NCBI RefSeq assembly: GCF_003369915.1
Contig: NC_046677.1
Span: 25,500,913 to 25,564,912, forward strand
Length of the DNA stretch: 64,000 nucleotides
Direction: 5' to 3'
Source of the DNA: Drosophila miranda
Taxonomy: Eukaryota > Arthropoda > Insecta > Diptera > Drosophilidae
Shown here: positions 1 through 12,260 of the stretch, in pieces
Position numbering within the stretch: position 1 is the stretch's first letter
Layout of the letters: each line of letters begins with the position of its first letter
The notes under the pieces: model-generated
Databases searched by the model: none
What the model was told of the DNA's origin: nothing
The model's input: the letters and a program-made list of their open reading frames with translations, nothing else
Translations under genes and position numbers: made by a program

Positions 1-393
1 CAATATAGTTTATGTTTCGTATATAATCCATTTCTGTTTCGATCTCTGAATGGGAGAGTCATTGTCCACTTGTCCCAGCTGGATGTCTGTCCGGGTTGTA
101 AATGAACTTTCCGTTTTCCCGATAATATAATGCACATTAAAACGGGCTCTGGGAACGGATCCGATTCAGCGATTGATGTCGTTTGCTATATATAACCTTC
201 CTCTAATCAATATATAATCAGTTGCTATTGCTGTTAAACGTAAAAGAACAGTATGTGGTGTATGGGGGTGTACTGCCTGGGTTTTTGTAAAATATGAAGA
301 AAGCGTGGCGTTTTTGTTGTCTCTCGTCTGGCGTGCAATGCTATTCCCAAAGTCGCAGTGAAAGGCGGGCGCTAGAACGTAGCTTGGCTCAAT

Positions 394-1817
394 TTATTCG
401 ACCACCTTCAGTACCTTACCAATGGCAATGGTTTTGTCTGAAAGAGAGAAAGCATTATTAAAGAAATTTGCACTTATTTTCTGCCTGCAAAAAACTCACT
501 TTCATTTCTTAGCGTGAAGCGGCCCACTTGTGGGAAGAGCTTAAACTGTTCAAGGCAAATCATTCCGGAGCATTCGATTCGCATAATTGCAACCTGATCC
601 TGCTTAACGAACCGTGGACGTGTTTTTGATTTGTCACCAGACTTTTTGTCGACCAAACAGATGAGGGCCTATTGAAATGTATGCATGAATTGTGTCAGAA
701 CATATGGTGCCTGAACAGGATATAAGGAGACGCACCTTTACTGTGACCTCTTCGGCAGCGCAGTGTATGTGCATGACGGCCGAGTAACCCGCACAGATAA
801 TTGATTTATGTTCTAATATAACGACCTGAGCATCAAAGATTTTTCCCGTCTTAATGGGATTAGTGGCATCGCAGAGTACAAAACCAGGCGAGACATCCTC
901 TTCCTCGATGCCCTACAGAACAAATCACACGTTAATATACAATTATTTAAACCTAAAAAATCTGAGGATTCACTCACTTTCAGCTTGATCTTGACATTCT
1001 CGCCGGGACCAACAGATGTGACTTCAAAGTCGTCGGAGAACAGTTGATCTACGGCCACTTGTGTCTGCAAAAGAAGAATCATTAAAAATTGAGTTAAAGC
1101 CAATAGGTAAGTCGATTACATACCCTGTTTGGCATCACCAGCAAATTTTGACTCTTTCGCGCCATTCCGGACTACACTTTGCCCATCACGACTGTTCCCA
1201 TATCCTTGTATTTATCGACAATGGGCATGATGAAGGGCCCGTCAGACTTGCGATTGAGTGAGGGCAGTTCGTCGATGAATGGTATGAACTCTGTACCATG
1301 GGCAGATGGACTCTGGAATTTGATCCTTTAGGCCGTAGCCGCTGAGGCCGGAGCAAGGCATAAAGGTAAGATCCTTGGCTGTATTGAAGCCCAGCTTCTT
1401 GAGGTATGGTAGTATCTTGTCTTTGCATTCGTTGTAACGCGTCTGATCCCAACTGACTGTGGGATCGTCCATTTAGTTAACCAGCACGACCAGATGCTTA
1501 ACGCCCGCTGTCTTGGCCAACATGGCGTGCTCTCGGGTCTGCCCGCCTCGATCGAATCCCGTCTCGAATTCACCCTTTCTCGCCGATATGACCAGAACAG
1601 CCAGATCTGCTTGTGCCGCTCCGCCAATCATGTTGGGCACAAAGCTCTTGTGGCCTGGGGCATCGAGGATGGTGAAGTGCTTGCGGTCCGTCTCGAAGAA
1701 GGCTCGTCCCACCTCCACGGTCTTCCCCTTGTCACGCTCCTCTTGGTTTGTGTCCAGCGCCCAGGAGAGGTACCAGCTCTCTCGCGACTTTTCACGTGCT
1801 TCCCGCTCGTACTTCTC
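394..1817 (-). pseudogene. Truncated eRF3 copy 1 (3' half)
   Basis: This matches the intact eRF3 gene from part way through exon 3 to the stop codon (394-396), introns included. The 5' half is missing because the sequence switches to Oatp30B at 1818. Two lesions break the GTPase exon. A lysine codon is changed to TAA in the plus-strand text around 1472-1475, and 8 bases are missing near 1288 relative to the intact gene (the GCGGGCCC stretch). The remaining downstream exons, encoding beta-barrel domains II and III, still look open. It has no promoter or start of its own and cannot make a release factor. Confidence 0.9.
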
Positions 1818-2391
1818 TACTAGCTACACCCCAGTCTGCCACGAGCCCACGGACACCACATACTTCTCGGCCTGCCATGCGGGCTGTCAGGGCTACAACG
1901 CCGAGTCGAAGCTCTGCGAGAACTGCAGTTGTCTGGCAGAAGCTGGTGTAGTACAGCCCAACGCCGCTGAGAGGCTGCTTAAACTACTGGAGCCTACCAC
2001 TCAACCTCCACAACTGGACGAAACCACGGACGTCACGCTCAGTGGGAGTGGGGTGCCGCTGCTCAATGATGAAAATGACTTCGAAGATCAGTTGCTGTCG
2101 CGAGTTCGTCGATCCAGTCCAGAAGAAGTTATTCGGCCGGGGATCTGCATGCAAGGCTGCAACTGGAGCTTCTGGGTGTTCTCCATCACCTCGATGATCG
2201 TCAATTGGTTTGGGTCCGTGTGGGAAATGTGCTGGTCAACTACCGGGCGGTGGAGTCTGGGGACAAGTCCTTTGCCCAGGGATTGGCCCTGATGATGATC
2301 AGTATGTTTACCTTGATTCCGGGTCCGATTATATTCGGGCGCCTCATCGATTCCACGTGTCTGGTGTGGACGAAGACCTGCAACGGCAATG
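1818..2391 (+). pseudogene. Truncated Oatp30B copy 1 (also lacks 3' exon)
   Basis: The translation matches the C-terminal part of an organic anion transporting polypeptide: the end of the cysteine-rich Kazal-like loop (CSCLAEAG near residue 35 of the fragment), then a membrane segment, then the conserved SFAQGLALM and DSTCLVWTKTC stretches. The reading frame is broken near 2215 by loss of 7 bases relative to copy 3. After 2391 the sequence jumps to spacer DNA, so the last part of this exon, the intron and the final exon are gone. I assign it to Oatp30B because of the family match and its neighbourhood with eRF3. The family name is secure; the exact paralogue is less so. Confidence 0.85.
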
Positions 2392-3310
2392 TATTCGCCA
2401 TCGTATAATGTGTAAGGATTCTCCGAAGTGTATTGGTGTTGCCTGGGTGATTGAGCGAAAGTCTGAATTGTGTCCTGATGTGCATCGCTTTTATCCTAAA
2501 AATGAAGAGCAGAAAATTAGGTGTACATTTCAGAATGAAAATTATTTTTTTTGCGGGTTTCTGAGGTAAGACACTGAAACTGAACAATTACCAATCGCTG
2601 CCTGCCTTGAGACTCGAGCCGTCCCGCCACAGAAGTACTTCTCTTCTGTGGTACCGAACATATGTACGAGTATATGTGTTCAATACGTATGACCCATCCA
2701 TTGTCTGCATCGTGCTGTCTAAAAAAAGGTCAATTTATCAAAAAAAAAAAAAAAAAAATTTACAACCACACAAATTAAGCTTACATTTGTATGGGTTTTT
2801 TTTTTTTGCTTTTTTTTGTTTTTTTCATTTTTTTTTTTTTTTTTTTTTTTTTACACTTTATACTTAAATCTAAAAACACTTTTTGCTTAAAAATAGTTGA
2901 AAACAGAAAATTTAGATTTTTATGTGTTGCCTGGATGGTGCCTATTTATATACTGATATTTTCCAGTAGTCTACAACGCATCAGAAATTGTGAACTGGGG
3001 TTTCATCGGGCAAGGACTACTGGGTTTACTTTTTTGTCGAAAATATGTGGCTTTAGTTTTGTGAGAAAAGTATGCCGAGTGCTTCATGCTACATAAGCTC
3101 TTCCAGTGTTTTTCGAGGAAGACAATCCGCGGGGTCCTCCAATGGATTGAGAAATACGGATTTTGGTCCTGATATAAATATTCGCCTAGCACTGTTAATA
3201 AAAAGTTCTCTAAGAAAAACTCGCATGTTTTTGGTTCGCTTGGTTTTTCATCTTTTTTTGTTGTAATTTTTTTCACGTTTTATTAATAATGTTCAAATGT
3301 ATGCGGTTGT
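2392..3310. other. Array spacer, unit 1
   Basis: No gene seen. The segment contains long poly-A (about 2741-2758) and poly-T (about 2830-2852) tracts that vary in length between units. The same sequence recurs in units 2 and 3 (from about 8829 and 15363). Confidence 0.7.
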
Positions 3311-5068
3311 ATGCGACGGTATGAACCGTCGCGGCAGTGTTTAGTGGGTTTTGAAGTCCTCGAGGATCGAGGTATTTTTCGCATAGGCCAGTAGTTGCTG
3401 TGGCGTCCTCTTGGAGGCATCTTCCAGTGATGCCAGCACTGGGGCGCCCAGGTATCTCCTCCTTGCCCTTAAGAGAGCAGGACAGTTGCAGATGAGATGT
3501 TCTAGGGTTTCGGTTGCCCCAGGTTCGTCACATTTCCTACAACTGTCTCTGTTTGTGATTCCTAGCTTTGTCGCATGCGCCGCAGCCAGGCAGTGTCCCG
3601 TTAATATTCCCACTAATAATCTGCAGTCCTTCCGTGGTAGGTGCAGCAGGTAGTGGCTGAGTTTGTCATTGCGTTCCTTGCACATGATTTTCGAGGTTCT
3701 GCAGGCGGTGGTACTCCTCCACCTACATTCGGTTTGTGATCCGGCCTGCTTTTCTAGATCGCTTTGCAGCGTTCTGAGGGAGACAGGCACGATCTCGGTT
3801 CTCGTATTCGCCAGCCCGACGCCTTCCTTAGCTAGTACGTCCGCCGTCTCGTTCCCTTCGATGCCCTGGTGGCTGGGAATCCAGTAGATCCGCACTGACT
3901 TTGTCGTGCTTAGGGTATCTAGTGCCTCCCTGCTCGCCAAGACATTTCTGGAACTGACTGCGGACGACTGCATGGATCTTATCGCCGCTTGGCTGTCGAC
4001 GAATAGGTTGACCGCATCGTGTGCTCTTTCAGTGAGAAGAGCGACCTCTGCTGCTTTCCTGATGGCAAAAACCTCTGCCTGGAATATGCTACAATGGTCC
4101 GGTAGCTTATATGACAGCCTTATCTCAGGGTCTGTACAGTATAGGCCCGCTCCTACTCCTCCGTCCATCTTGGAGCCGTCCGTATATATATTGAGGTGCT
4201 CCGTTTGGTCTCTTCCGATTTTCCAGTCTTCAGGTCCCAAGGATGCAGTTGTTTTTACGTCGAGGCATGTTTGGGGGGTCATGTAATCAGTTGATCTGTT
4301 CATTTCCCTTCCAATTAAACTATGCCCGTATTCTTGTGGCGACATATTTCCTGAAGCGATGAGGCTATGTGCTGCCTTTCCTGCAGTCAGACGGGCGTGG
4401 ATGTCTAGGGGTTCGATTCCAAGTAGGGTTTCGAGTGCTTTTGTTGGGGTTGACCTCAGCGCCCCTGTAATACAGAGCAAAGCCTGTCGCTGAGTCCTTT
4501 CCATAAGCTTATGATACGTTTTCTTTCCAGTAGCTTGCCACCACACTAAGACTCCATACAGCAGAGTTGGTCGCACCACCGAGATGTAAATCCAATGCAT
4601 CAGAGCCGGAGATAGGCCCCATGTGCTGCTGAGCATCTTCTTGGATGCATAAAGCGCAATGGTGGCCTTCTTCACCCTTTCCAATACATTGGGTTTCCAT
4701 GCCAGTTTACTATCCAGTACTGTGCCCAGCTATTTGACTTGTGTTTTTGGGGTTAGCCTAGTTTGATTGATCTTCGGGGGGGTCCATATCGGTACCTTGT
4801 ACCTCTTGGTAAAGAGGATGAGGTCCGTCTTGTCCGCGTTGATACCGAGTCCTACTTCTTCCGCCCACTCGCGTATCTCCTTGATACCTTCCTTTCGTAT
4901 CTCTTGATGAGGTCGTCGACCACCAGATTCCACAGGAGGGGCGACAGGACTCCACCCTGGGGTGTGCCTCTGTGTGCCTCTTTCACCATGGAAGCGGTGC
5001 CCCACTCTGATTGCACCCGTCTGCAACCTAGGAGGTTCCTTATCCACAGGTTGATTGCTGGGTGTGTA
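3311..5068 (-). mobile_element. LOA/R1-type non-LTR retrotransposon fragment, copy 1
   Basis: The minus strand encodes the 3' part of a reverse transcriptase followed by an RNase H domain. The RNase H acidic residues are visible in YTDGSKMD, FQAEVFAI, FVDSQAAI and NETADVLA, followed by a C-terminal CRKC...H...C zinc-knuckle-like motif typical of these elements. A 447-residue frame covers 3341-4684. The element is 5'-truncated within the reverse transcriptase. Here about 110 bp containing the YADD catalytic motif is replaced by a few bases near 4880-4886, and a premature stop interrupts the frame near 4730, so it is dead. RNase H in this position fits the I/R1/LOA groups; Bilbo/TRIM-like LOA elements of obscura flies are plausible relatives. 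Confidence 0.85.
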
Positions 5069-5734
5069 TTATACAAAAGTAATAGACCAAAATAAAAACG
5101 ACGGCGGCTCGACTTATTCTCAATATACTCGTACGTATAGTTGAGAGTATGGCCTTAACAAACGCAAATTGTAATCAATAATCATCATCGGCATCGTCAT
5201 CATCTCTGATGCGTTTTTATATATATATGTATACATATGTATATATATATGCATATATATGTATGTTTTTTTTGTGTATATATATAAATAGTACATCTTG
5301 TTTTGTAATGGTCTTGCTACCGATTTTCTTTTAGTTGCACACAATATAGTTTATGTTTCGTATATAATCCATTTCTGTTTCGATCTCTGAATGGGAGAGT
5401 CATTGTCCACTTGTCCCAGCTGGATGTCTGTCCGGGTTGTAAATGAACTTTCCGTTTTCCCGATAATATAATGCACATTAAAACGGGCTCTGGGAACGGA
5501 TCCGATTCAGCGATTGATGTCGTTTGCTATATATAACCTTCCTCTAATCAATATATAATCAGTTGCTATTGCTGTTAAACGTAAAAGAACAGTATGTGGT
5601 GTATGGGGGTGTACTGCCTGGGTTTTTGTAAAATATGAAGAAAGCGTGGCGTTTTTGTTGTCTCTCGTCTGGCGTGCAATGCTATTCCCAAAGTCGCAGT
5701 GAAAGGCGGGCGCTAGAACGTAGCTTGGCTCAAT
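5069..5734. other. Array spacer and eRF3 3' flank
   Basis: Non-coding sequence shared by all units. It contains an AT-rich microsatellite of TATATATG type at about 5217-5290 and the 3' flank of the next truncated eRF3 copy. No gene seen. Confidence 0.7.
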
Positions 5735-7158
5735 TTATTCGACCACCTTCAGTACCTTACCAATGGCAATGGTTTTGTCTGAAAGAGAGAAAGCATTATT
5801 AAAGAAATTTGCACTTATTTTCTGCCTGCAAAAAACTCACTTTCATTTCTTAGCGTGAAGCGGCCCACTTGTGGGAAGAGCTTAAACTGTTCAAGGCAAA
5901 TCATTCCGGAGCATTCGATTCGCATAATTGCAACCTGATCCTGCTTAACGAACCGTGGACGTGTTTTTGATTTGTCACCAGACTTTTTGTCGACCAAACA
6001 GATGAGGGCCTATTGAAATGTATGCATGAATTGTGTCAGAACATATGGTGCCTGAACAGGATATAAGGAGACGCACCTTTACTGTGACCTCTTCGGCAGC
6101 GCAGTGTATGTGCATGACGGCCGAGTAACCCGCACAGATAATTGATTTATGTTCTAATATAACGACCTGAGCATCAAAGATTTTTCCCGTCTTAATGGGA
6201 TTAGTGGCATCGCAGAGTACAAAACCAGGCGAGACATCCTCTTCCTCGATGCCCTACAGAACAAATCACACGTTAATATACAATTATTTAAACCTAAAAA
6301 ATCTGAGGATTCACTCACTTTCAGCTTGATCTTGACATTCTCGCCGGGACCAACAGATGTGACTTCAAAGTCGTCGGAGAACAGTTGATCTACGGCCACT
6401 TGTGTCTGCAAAAGAAGAATCATTAAAAATTGAGTTAAAGCCAATAGGTAAGTCGATTACATACCCTGTTTGGCATCACCAGCAAATTTTGACTCTTTCG
6501 CGCCATTCCGGACTACACTTTGCCCATCACGACTGTTCCCATATCCTTGTATTTATCGACAATGGGCATGATGAAGGGCCCGTCAGACTTGCGATTGAGT
6601 GAGGGCAGTTCGTCGATGAATGGTATGAACTCTGTACCATGGGCAGATGGACTCTGGAATTTGATCCTTTAGGCCGTAGCCGCTGAGGCCGGAGCAAGGC
6701 ATAAAGGTAAGATCCTTGGCTGTATTGAAGCCCAGCTTCTTGAGGTATGGTAGTATCTTGTCTTTGCATTCGTTGTAACGCGTCTGATCCCAACTGACTG
6801 TGGGATCGTCCATTTAGTTAACCAGCACGACCAGATGCTTAACGCCCGCTGTCTTGGCCAACATGGCGTGCTCTCGGGTCTGCCCGCCTCGATCGAATCC
6901 CGTCTCGAATTCACCCTTTCTCGCCGATATGACCAGAACAGCCAGATCTGCTTGTGCCGCTCCGCCAATCATGTTGGGCACAAAGCTCTTGTGGCCTGGG
7001 GCATCGAGGATGGTGAAGTGCTTGCGGTCCGTCTCGAAGAAGGCTCGTCCCACCTCCACGGTCTTCCCCTTGTCACGCTCCTCTTGGTTTGTGTCCAGCG
7101 CCCAGGAGAGGTACCAGCTCTCTCGCGACTTTTCACGTGCTTCCCGCTCGTACTTCTC
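5735..7158 (-). pseudogene. Truncated eRF3 copy 2 (3' half)
   Basis: Essentially identical to copy 1. It begins at the eRF3/Oatp joint (7158) and ends at the eRF3 stop codon (5735-5737), and it carries the same nonsense change (about 6813-6816) and the same 8-base deletion (about 6629). Sharing of both lesions shows that copies 1 and 2 come from one duplication made after the lesions arose. The 5' half, including the P-loop, is missing. Confidence 0.9.
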
Positions 7159-8030
7159 TACTAGCTACACCCCAGTCTGCCACGAGCCCACGGACACCAC
7201 ATACTTCTCGGCCTGCCATGCGGGCTGTCAGGGCTACAACGCCGAGTCGAAGCTCTGCGAGAACTGCAGTTGTCTGGCAGAAGCTGGTGTAGTACAGCCC
7301 AACGCCGCTGAGAGGCTGCTTAAACTACTGGAGCCTACCACTCAACCTCCACAACTGGACGAAACCACGGACGTCACGCTCAGTGGGAGTGGGGTGCCGC
7401 TGCTCAATGATGAAAATGACTTCGAAGATCAGTTGCTGTCGCGAGTTCGTCGATCCAGTCCAGAAGAAGTTATTCGGCCGGGGATCTGCATGCAAGGCTG
7501 CAACTGGAGCTTCTGGGTGTTCTCCATCACCTCGATGATCGTCAATTGGTTTGGGTCCGTGTGGGAAATGTGCTGGTCAACTACCGGGCGGTGGAGTCTG
7601 GGGACAAGTCCTTTGCCCAGGGATTGGCCCTGATGATGATCAGTATGTTTACCTTGATTCCGGGTCCGATTATATTCGGGCGCCTCATCGATTCCACGTG
7701 TCTGGTGTGGACGAAGACCTGCAACGGCAATGGCAATTGCCAGCTGTACGATCAGACGCGGTTCCGGTACTCCATCAACTTTTTATCCTGCTGTAAGATC
7801 ACCAGGGTATCCCCGTTCTCAGGAAACGAAATCTGACCTAATTTCCTTCTCTTTAAACAGTACTCACCTTCATTGGAATGTTATTTGATTACCTGGTCTG
7901 GTACTACGGCCGGGACCTGGATATCTATGGTGACAAGGAGGCCAAGCAGGTGGAGCGGGCCAACAGGAAGGACCAGCCCATTACTCCCCTCCTAGCCAAG
8001 AAATCCGAGAGGATCCAAGAGGAATACTAA
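7159..8030 (+). pseudogene. Truncated Oatp30B copy 2
   Basis: This C-terminal Oatp fragment keeps the 3' end that copy 1 lost. An exon ends at 7792, a 68-nt intron runs 7793-7860 (GT...AG), and the final exon 7861-8030 encodes the last membrane segment (TFIGMLFDYLVWYYG) and a charged cytoplasmic tail ending SERIQEEY, then TAA. The frame is broken near 7556 by the 7-base deletion shared with copy 1. Beyond that break the sequence is still conserved (GPIIFGRLIDSTCLVW). It lacks the first two thirds of the transporter and any promoter, so no transport function is expected. Confidence 0.88.
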
Positions 8031-9262
8031 AGCTAGAGCCAATGCGTGATACTCAATTCTGAGGAATAGGGTCCTATAGGACAGGCAAGACAGAGATCCT
8101 AACATGAAACGAAAGGTAGAAGGAATTTTTAGAGTAAGTATCGGTAGAGGGAGATCCGGCAATGCCATGATTCCACCGCCATATGTACAAACCTCTCGCT
8201 GTCGTCTAGGATATTATCCATTTTGTTTATTTTCGTGTTTAATTTTTCATGTTTTTTTCTACTCATTTAAGAAACACTACACCGTGAATAGCTTTATAAT
8301 AAATGAAAATGAATTTATATTTACATAATTTAATTTAATCAAAAAAGACAAAAAGTGTTTCTAAAATGCAAGACTCGACATTATAAACCGATTTTTTTTT
8401 AAACCTAACGCGGCTTGGAATGAATCGTTTCGCCACGTAGACATTGACCAATTCTAGCTTAACTAATAGAGAAGACTTTCGCCTGGAATATGCGGCAGTA
8501 ATCCAGTAACAGTATTCTATATGACTGCCTAGCTTCCGGCGGCACAGCACGTAGGAGCATCGGAAAACAGATGAACTCTTTTCCACACCACCAGCATTTG
8601 GTAAAGTTCTAGGCGCGTTTTTTTTAACGTGGTATCCCCAGTAGGCCTACTCCACAGTTCTACAAAATCTCAATTGTGTCCATATGTGTGTCCCTCTATC
8701 CCTCAGATGCCTTGTGTCGTATGATTCGTGTATCCTTTGTTCCATCCATAGCTGAACAACTTTCGTGTTTCTTTTCGGTTAGGTTTTCCATCGATCCATC
8801 CCTCGATAAATGTTCTACGTATGTATATGTATTCGCCATCGTATAATGTGTAAGGATTCTCCGAAGTGTATTGGTGTTGCCTGGGTGATTGAGCGAAAGT
8901 CTGAATTGTGTCCTGATGTGCATCGCTTTTATCCTAAAAATGAAGAGCAGAAAATTAGGTGTACATTTCAGAATGAAAATTATTTTTTTTGCGGGTTTCT
9001 GAGGTAAGACACTGAAACTGAACAATTACCAATCGCTGCCTGCCTTGAGACTCGAGCCGTCCCGCCACAGAAGTACTTCTCTTCTGTGGTACCGAACATA
9101 TGTACGAGTATATGTGTTCAATACGTATGACCCATCCATTGTCTGCATCGTGCTGTCTAAAAAAAGGTCAATTTATCAAAAAAAAAAAAAAATTTACAAC
9201 CACACAAATTAAGCTTACATTTGTATGGGTTTTTTTTTTGTTGCTTTTTTTTGTTTTTTTTC

Positions 9263-9295
<33 letters not shown>

Positions 9296-9749
9296 TTTAT
9301 ACTTAAATCTAAAAACACTTTTTGCTTAAAATTAGTTGTAAACAGAAAATTTAGATTTTTATGTGTTGCCTGGATGGTGCCTATTTATATACTGATATTT
9401 TCCAGTAGTCTACAACGCATCAGAAATTGTGAACTGGGGTTTCATCGGGCAAGGACTACTGGGTTTACTTTTTTGTCGAAAATATGTGGCTTTAGTTTTG
9501 TGAGAAAAGTATGCCGAGTGCTTCATGCTACATAAGCTCTTCCAGTGTTTTTCGAGGAAGACAATCCGCGGGGTCCTCCAATGGATTGAGAAATACGGAT
9601 TTTGGTCCTGATATAAATATTCGCCTAGCACTGTTAATAAAAAGTTCTCTAAGAAAAACTCGCATGTTTTTGGTTCGCTTGGTTTTTCATCTTTTTTTGT
9701 TGTAATTTTTTTCACGTTTTATTAATAATGTTCAAATGTATGCGGTTGT
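8031..9749. other. Oatp30B 3' flank and array spacer, unit 2
   Basis: Non-coding. From 8829 it matches the spacer of unit 1; 7732-8828 is exactly the stretch missing from unit 1. Poly-A and poly-T tracts lie near 9178-9191 and 9264-9291. No gene seen. Confidence 0.7.
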
Positions 9750-11594
9750 ATGCGACGGTATGAACCGTCGCGGCAGTGTTTAGTGGGTTTTGAAGTCCTC
9801 GAGGATCGAGGTATTTTTCGCATAGGCCAGTAGTTGCTGTGGCGTCCTCTTGGAGGCATCTTCCAGTGATGCCAGCACTGGGGCGCCCAGGTATCTCCTC
9901 CTTGCCCTTAAGAGAGCAGGACAGTTGCAGATGAGATGTTCTAGGGTTTCGGTTGCCCCAGGTTCGTCACATTTCCTACAACTGTCTCTGTTTGTGATTC
10001 CTAGCTTTGTCGCATGCGCCGCAGCCAGGCAGTGTCCCGTTAATATTCCCACTAATAATCTGCAGTCCTTCCGTGGTAGGTGCAGCAGGTAGTGGCTGAG
10101 TTTGTCATTGCGTTCCTTGCACATGATTTTCGAGGTTCTGCAGGCGGTGGTACTCCTCCACCTACATTCGGTTTGTGATCCGGCCTGCTTTTCTAGATCG
10201 CTTTGCAGCGTTCTGAGGGAGACAGGCACGATCTCGGTTCTCGTATTCGCCAGCCCGACGCCTTCCTTAGCTAGTACGTCCGCCGTCTCGTTCCCTTCGA
10301 TGCCCTGGTGGCTGGGAATCCAGTAGATCCGCACTGACTTTGTCGTGCTTAGGGTATCTAGTGCCTCCCTGCTCGCCAAGACATTTCTGGAACTGACTGC
10401 GGACGACTGCATGGATCTTATCGCCGCTTGGCTGTCGACGAATAGGTTGACCGCATCGTGTGCTCTTTCAGTGAGAAGAGCGACCTCTGCTGCTTTCCTG
10501 ATGGCAAAAACCTCTGCCTGGAATATGCTACAATGGTCCGGTAGCTTATATGACAGCCTTATCTCAGGGTCTGTACAGTATAGGCCCGCTCCTACTCCTC
10601 CGTCCATCTTGGAGCCGTCCGTATATATATTGAGGTGCTCCGTTTGGTCTCTTCCGATTTTCCAGTCTTCAGGTCCCAAGGATGCAATTGTTTTTACGTC
10701 GAGGCATGTTTGGGGGGTCATGTAATCAGTTGATCTGTTCATTTCCCTTCCAATTAAACTATGCCCGTATTCTTGTGGCGACATATTTCCTGAAGCGATG
10801 AGGCGTTGTGCTGCCTTTCCTGCAGTCAGACGGGCGTGGATGTCTAGGGGTTCGATTCCAAGTAGGGTTTCGAGTGCTTTTGTTGGGGTTGACCTCAGCG
10901 CCCCTGTAATACAGAGCAAAGCCTGTCGCTGAGTCCTTTCCATAAGCTTATGATACGTTTTCTTTCCAGTAGCTTGCCACCACACTAAGACTCCATACAG
11001 CAGAGTTGGTCGCACCACCGAGATGTAAATCCAATGCATCAGAGCCGGAGATAGGCCCCATGTGCTGCTGAGCATCTTCTTGGATGCATAAAGCGCAATG
11101 GTGGCCTTCTTCACCCTTTCCAATACATTGGGTTTCCATGCCAGTTTACTATCCAGTACTGTGCCCAGGTATTTGACTTGTGTTTTTGGGGTTAGCCTAG
11201 TTTGATTGATCTTCGGGGGGTCCATATCGGTACCTTGTACCTCTTGGTAAAGAGGATGAGGTCCGTCTTGTCCGCGTTGATACTGAGTCCTACTTCTTCC
11301 GCCCACTCGCGTATCTCCCTGAGTGTTCGTTGCATTAGTGAGCTGAGGGTCGATGGGCAAACACCCGTAATAAGTGTGCTTATGTCGTCCGCATAAGCTG
11401 TTATTATTGGGGCCTTCCTTTCGTATCTCTTGATGAGGTCGTCGACCACCAGATTCCACAGGAGGGGCGACAGGACTCCACCCTGGGGTGTGCCTCTGTG
11501 TGACTCTTTCACCATGGAAGCGGTGCCCCACTCTGATTGCACCCGTCTGCAACCTAGGAGGTTCCTTATCCACAGGTTGATTGCTGGGTGTGTA
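9750..11594 (-). mobile_element. LOA/R1-type non-LTR retrotransposon fragment, copy 2
   Basis: Same insertion, same position and same 5' truncation as copy 1, but without the internal deletion. On the minus strand, 11192-11602 encodes reverse transcriptase sequence with the catalytic AYADDISTL at about 11380-11400 and the upstream GTPQGGVLSPLLWN block. 9780 to about 11200 encodes the thumb and RNase H (YTDGSKMD, FVDSQAAI). The two parts are out of frame by one base at a G-run near 11215 (six G here, seven in copy 1). The element starts inside the reverse transcriptase and lacks endonuclease and ORF1, so it is an immobile 5'-truncated insert duplicated with its unit. Confidence 0.87.
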
Positions 11595-12260
11595 TTATAC
11601 AAAAGTAATAGACCAAAATAAAAACGACGGCGGCTCGACTTATTCTCAATATGCTCGTACGTATAGTTGAGAGTATGGCCTTAACAAACGCAAATTGTAA
11701 TCAATAATCATCATCGGCATCGTCATCATCTCTGATGCGTTTTTATATATATATGTATACATATGTATATATATATGCATATATATGTATGTTTTTTTTG
11801 TGTATATATATAAATAGTACATCTTGTTTTGTAATGGTCTTGCTACCGATTTTCTTTTAGTTGCACACAATATAGTTTATGTTTCGTATATAATGCATTT
11901 CTGTTTCGATCTCTGAATGGGAGAGTCATTGTCCGCTTGTCCCAGCTGGATGTCTGTCCGGGTTGTAAATGAACTTTCCGTTTTCCCGATAATATAATGC
12001 ACATTAAAACGGGCTCTGGGAACGGATCCGATTCAGCGATTGATGTCGTTTGCTATATATAACCTTCCTCTAATCAATATATAATCAGTTGCTATTGCTG
12101 TTAAACGTAAAAGAACAGTATGTGGTGTATGGGGGTGTACTGCCTGGGTTTTTGTAAAATATGAAGAAAGCGTGGCGTTTTTGTTGTCTCTCGTCTGGCG
12201 TGCAATGCTATTCCCAAAGTCGCAGTGAAAGGCGGGCGCTAGAACGTAGCTTGGCTCAAT
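11595..12260. other. Array spacer and eRF3 3' flank
   Basis: Non-coding repeat of 5069-5734, with the same AT microsatellite at about 11744-11817. No gene seen. Confidence 0.7.

Noticed and set aside
2607-3096. Open frames rich in Phe and Lys in the array spacer (also 9100-9535 and 15648-16086)
   Set aside because: They are read through poly-T and poly-A tracts, have no domain signal, and their lengths change with the homopolymers between units.
3411-4286. Plus-strand open frames inside the retrotransposon
   Set aside because: They are antisense to the RNase H coding frame, which shows all catalytic residues on the minus strand.
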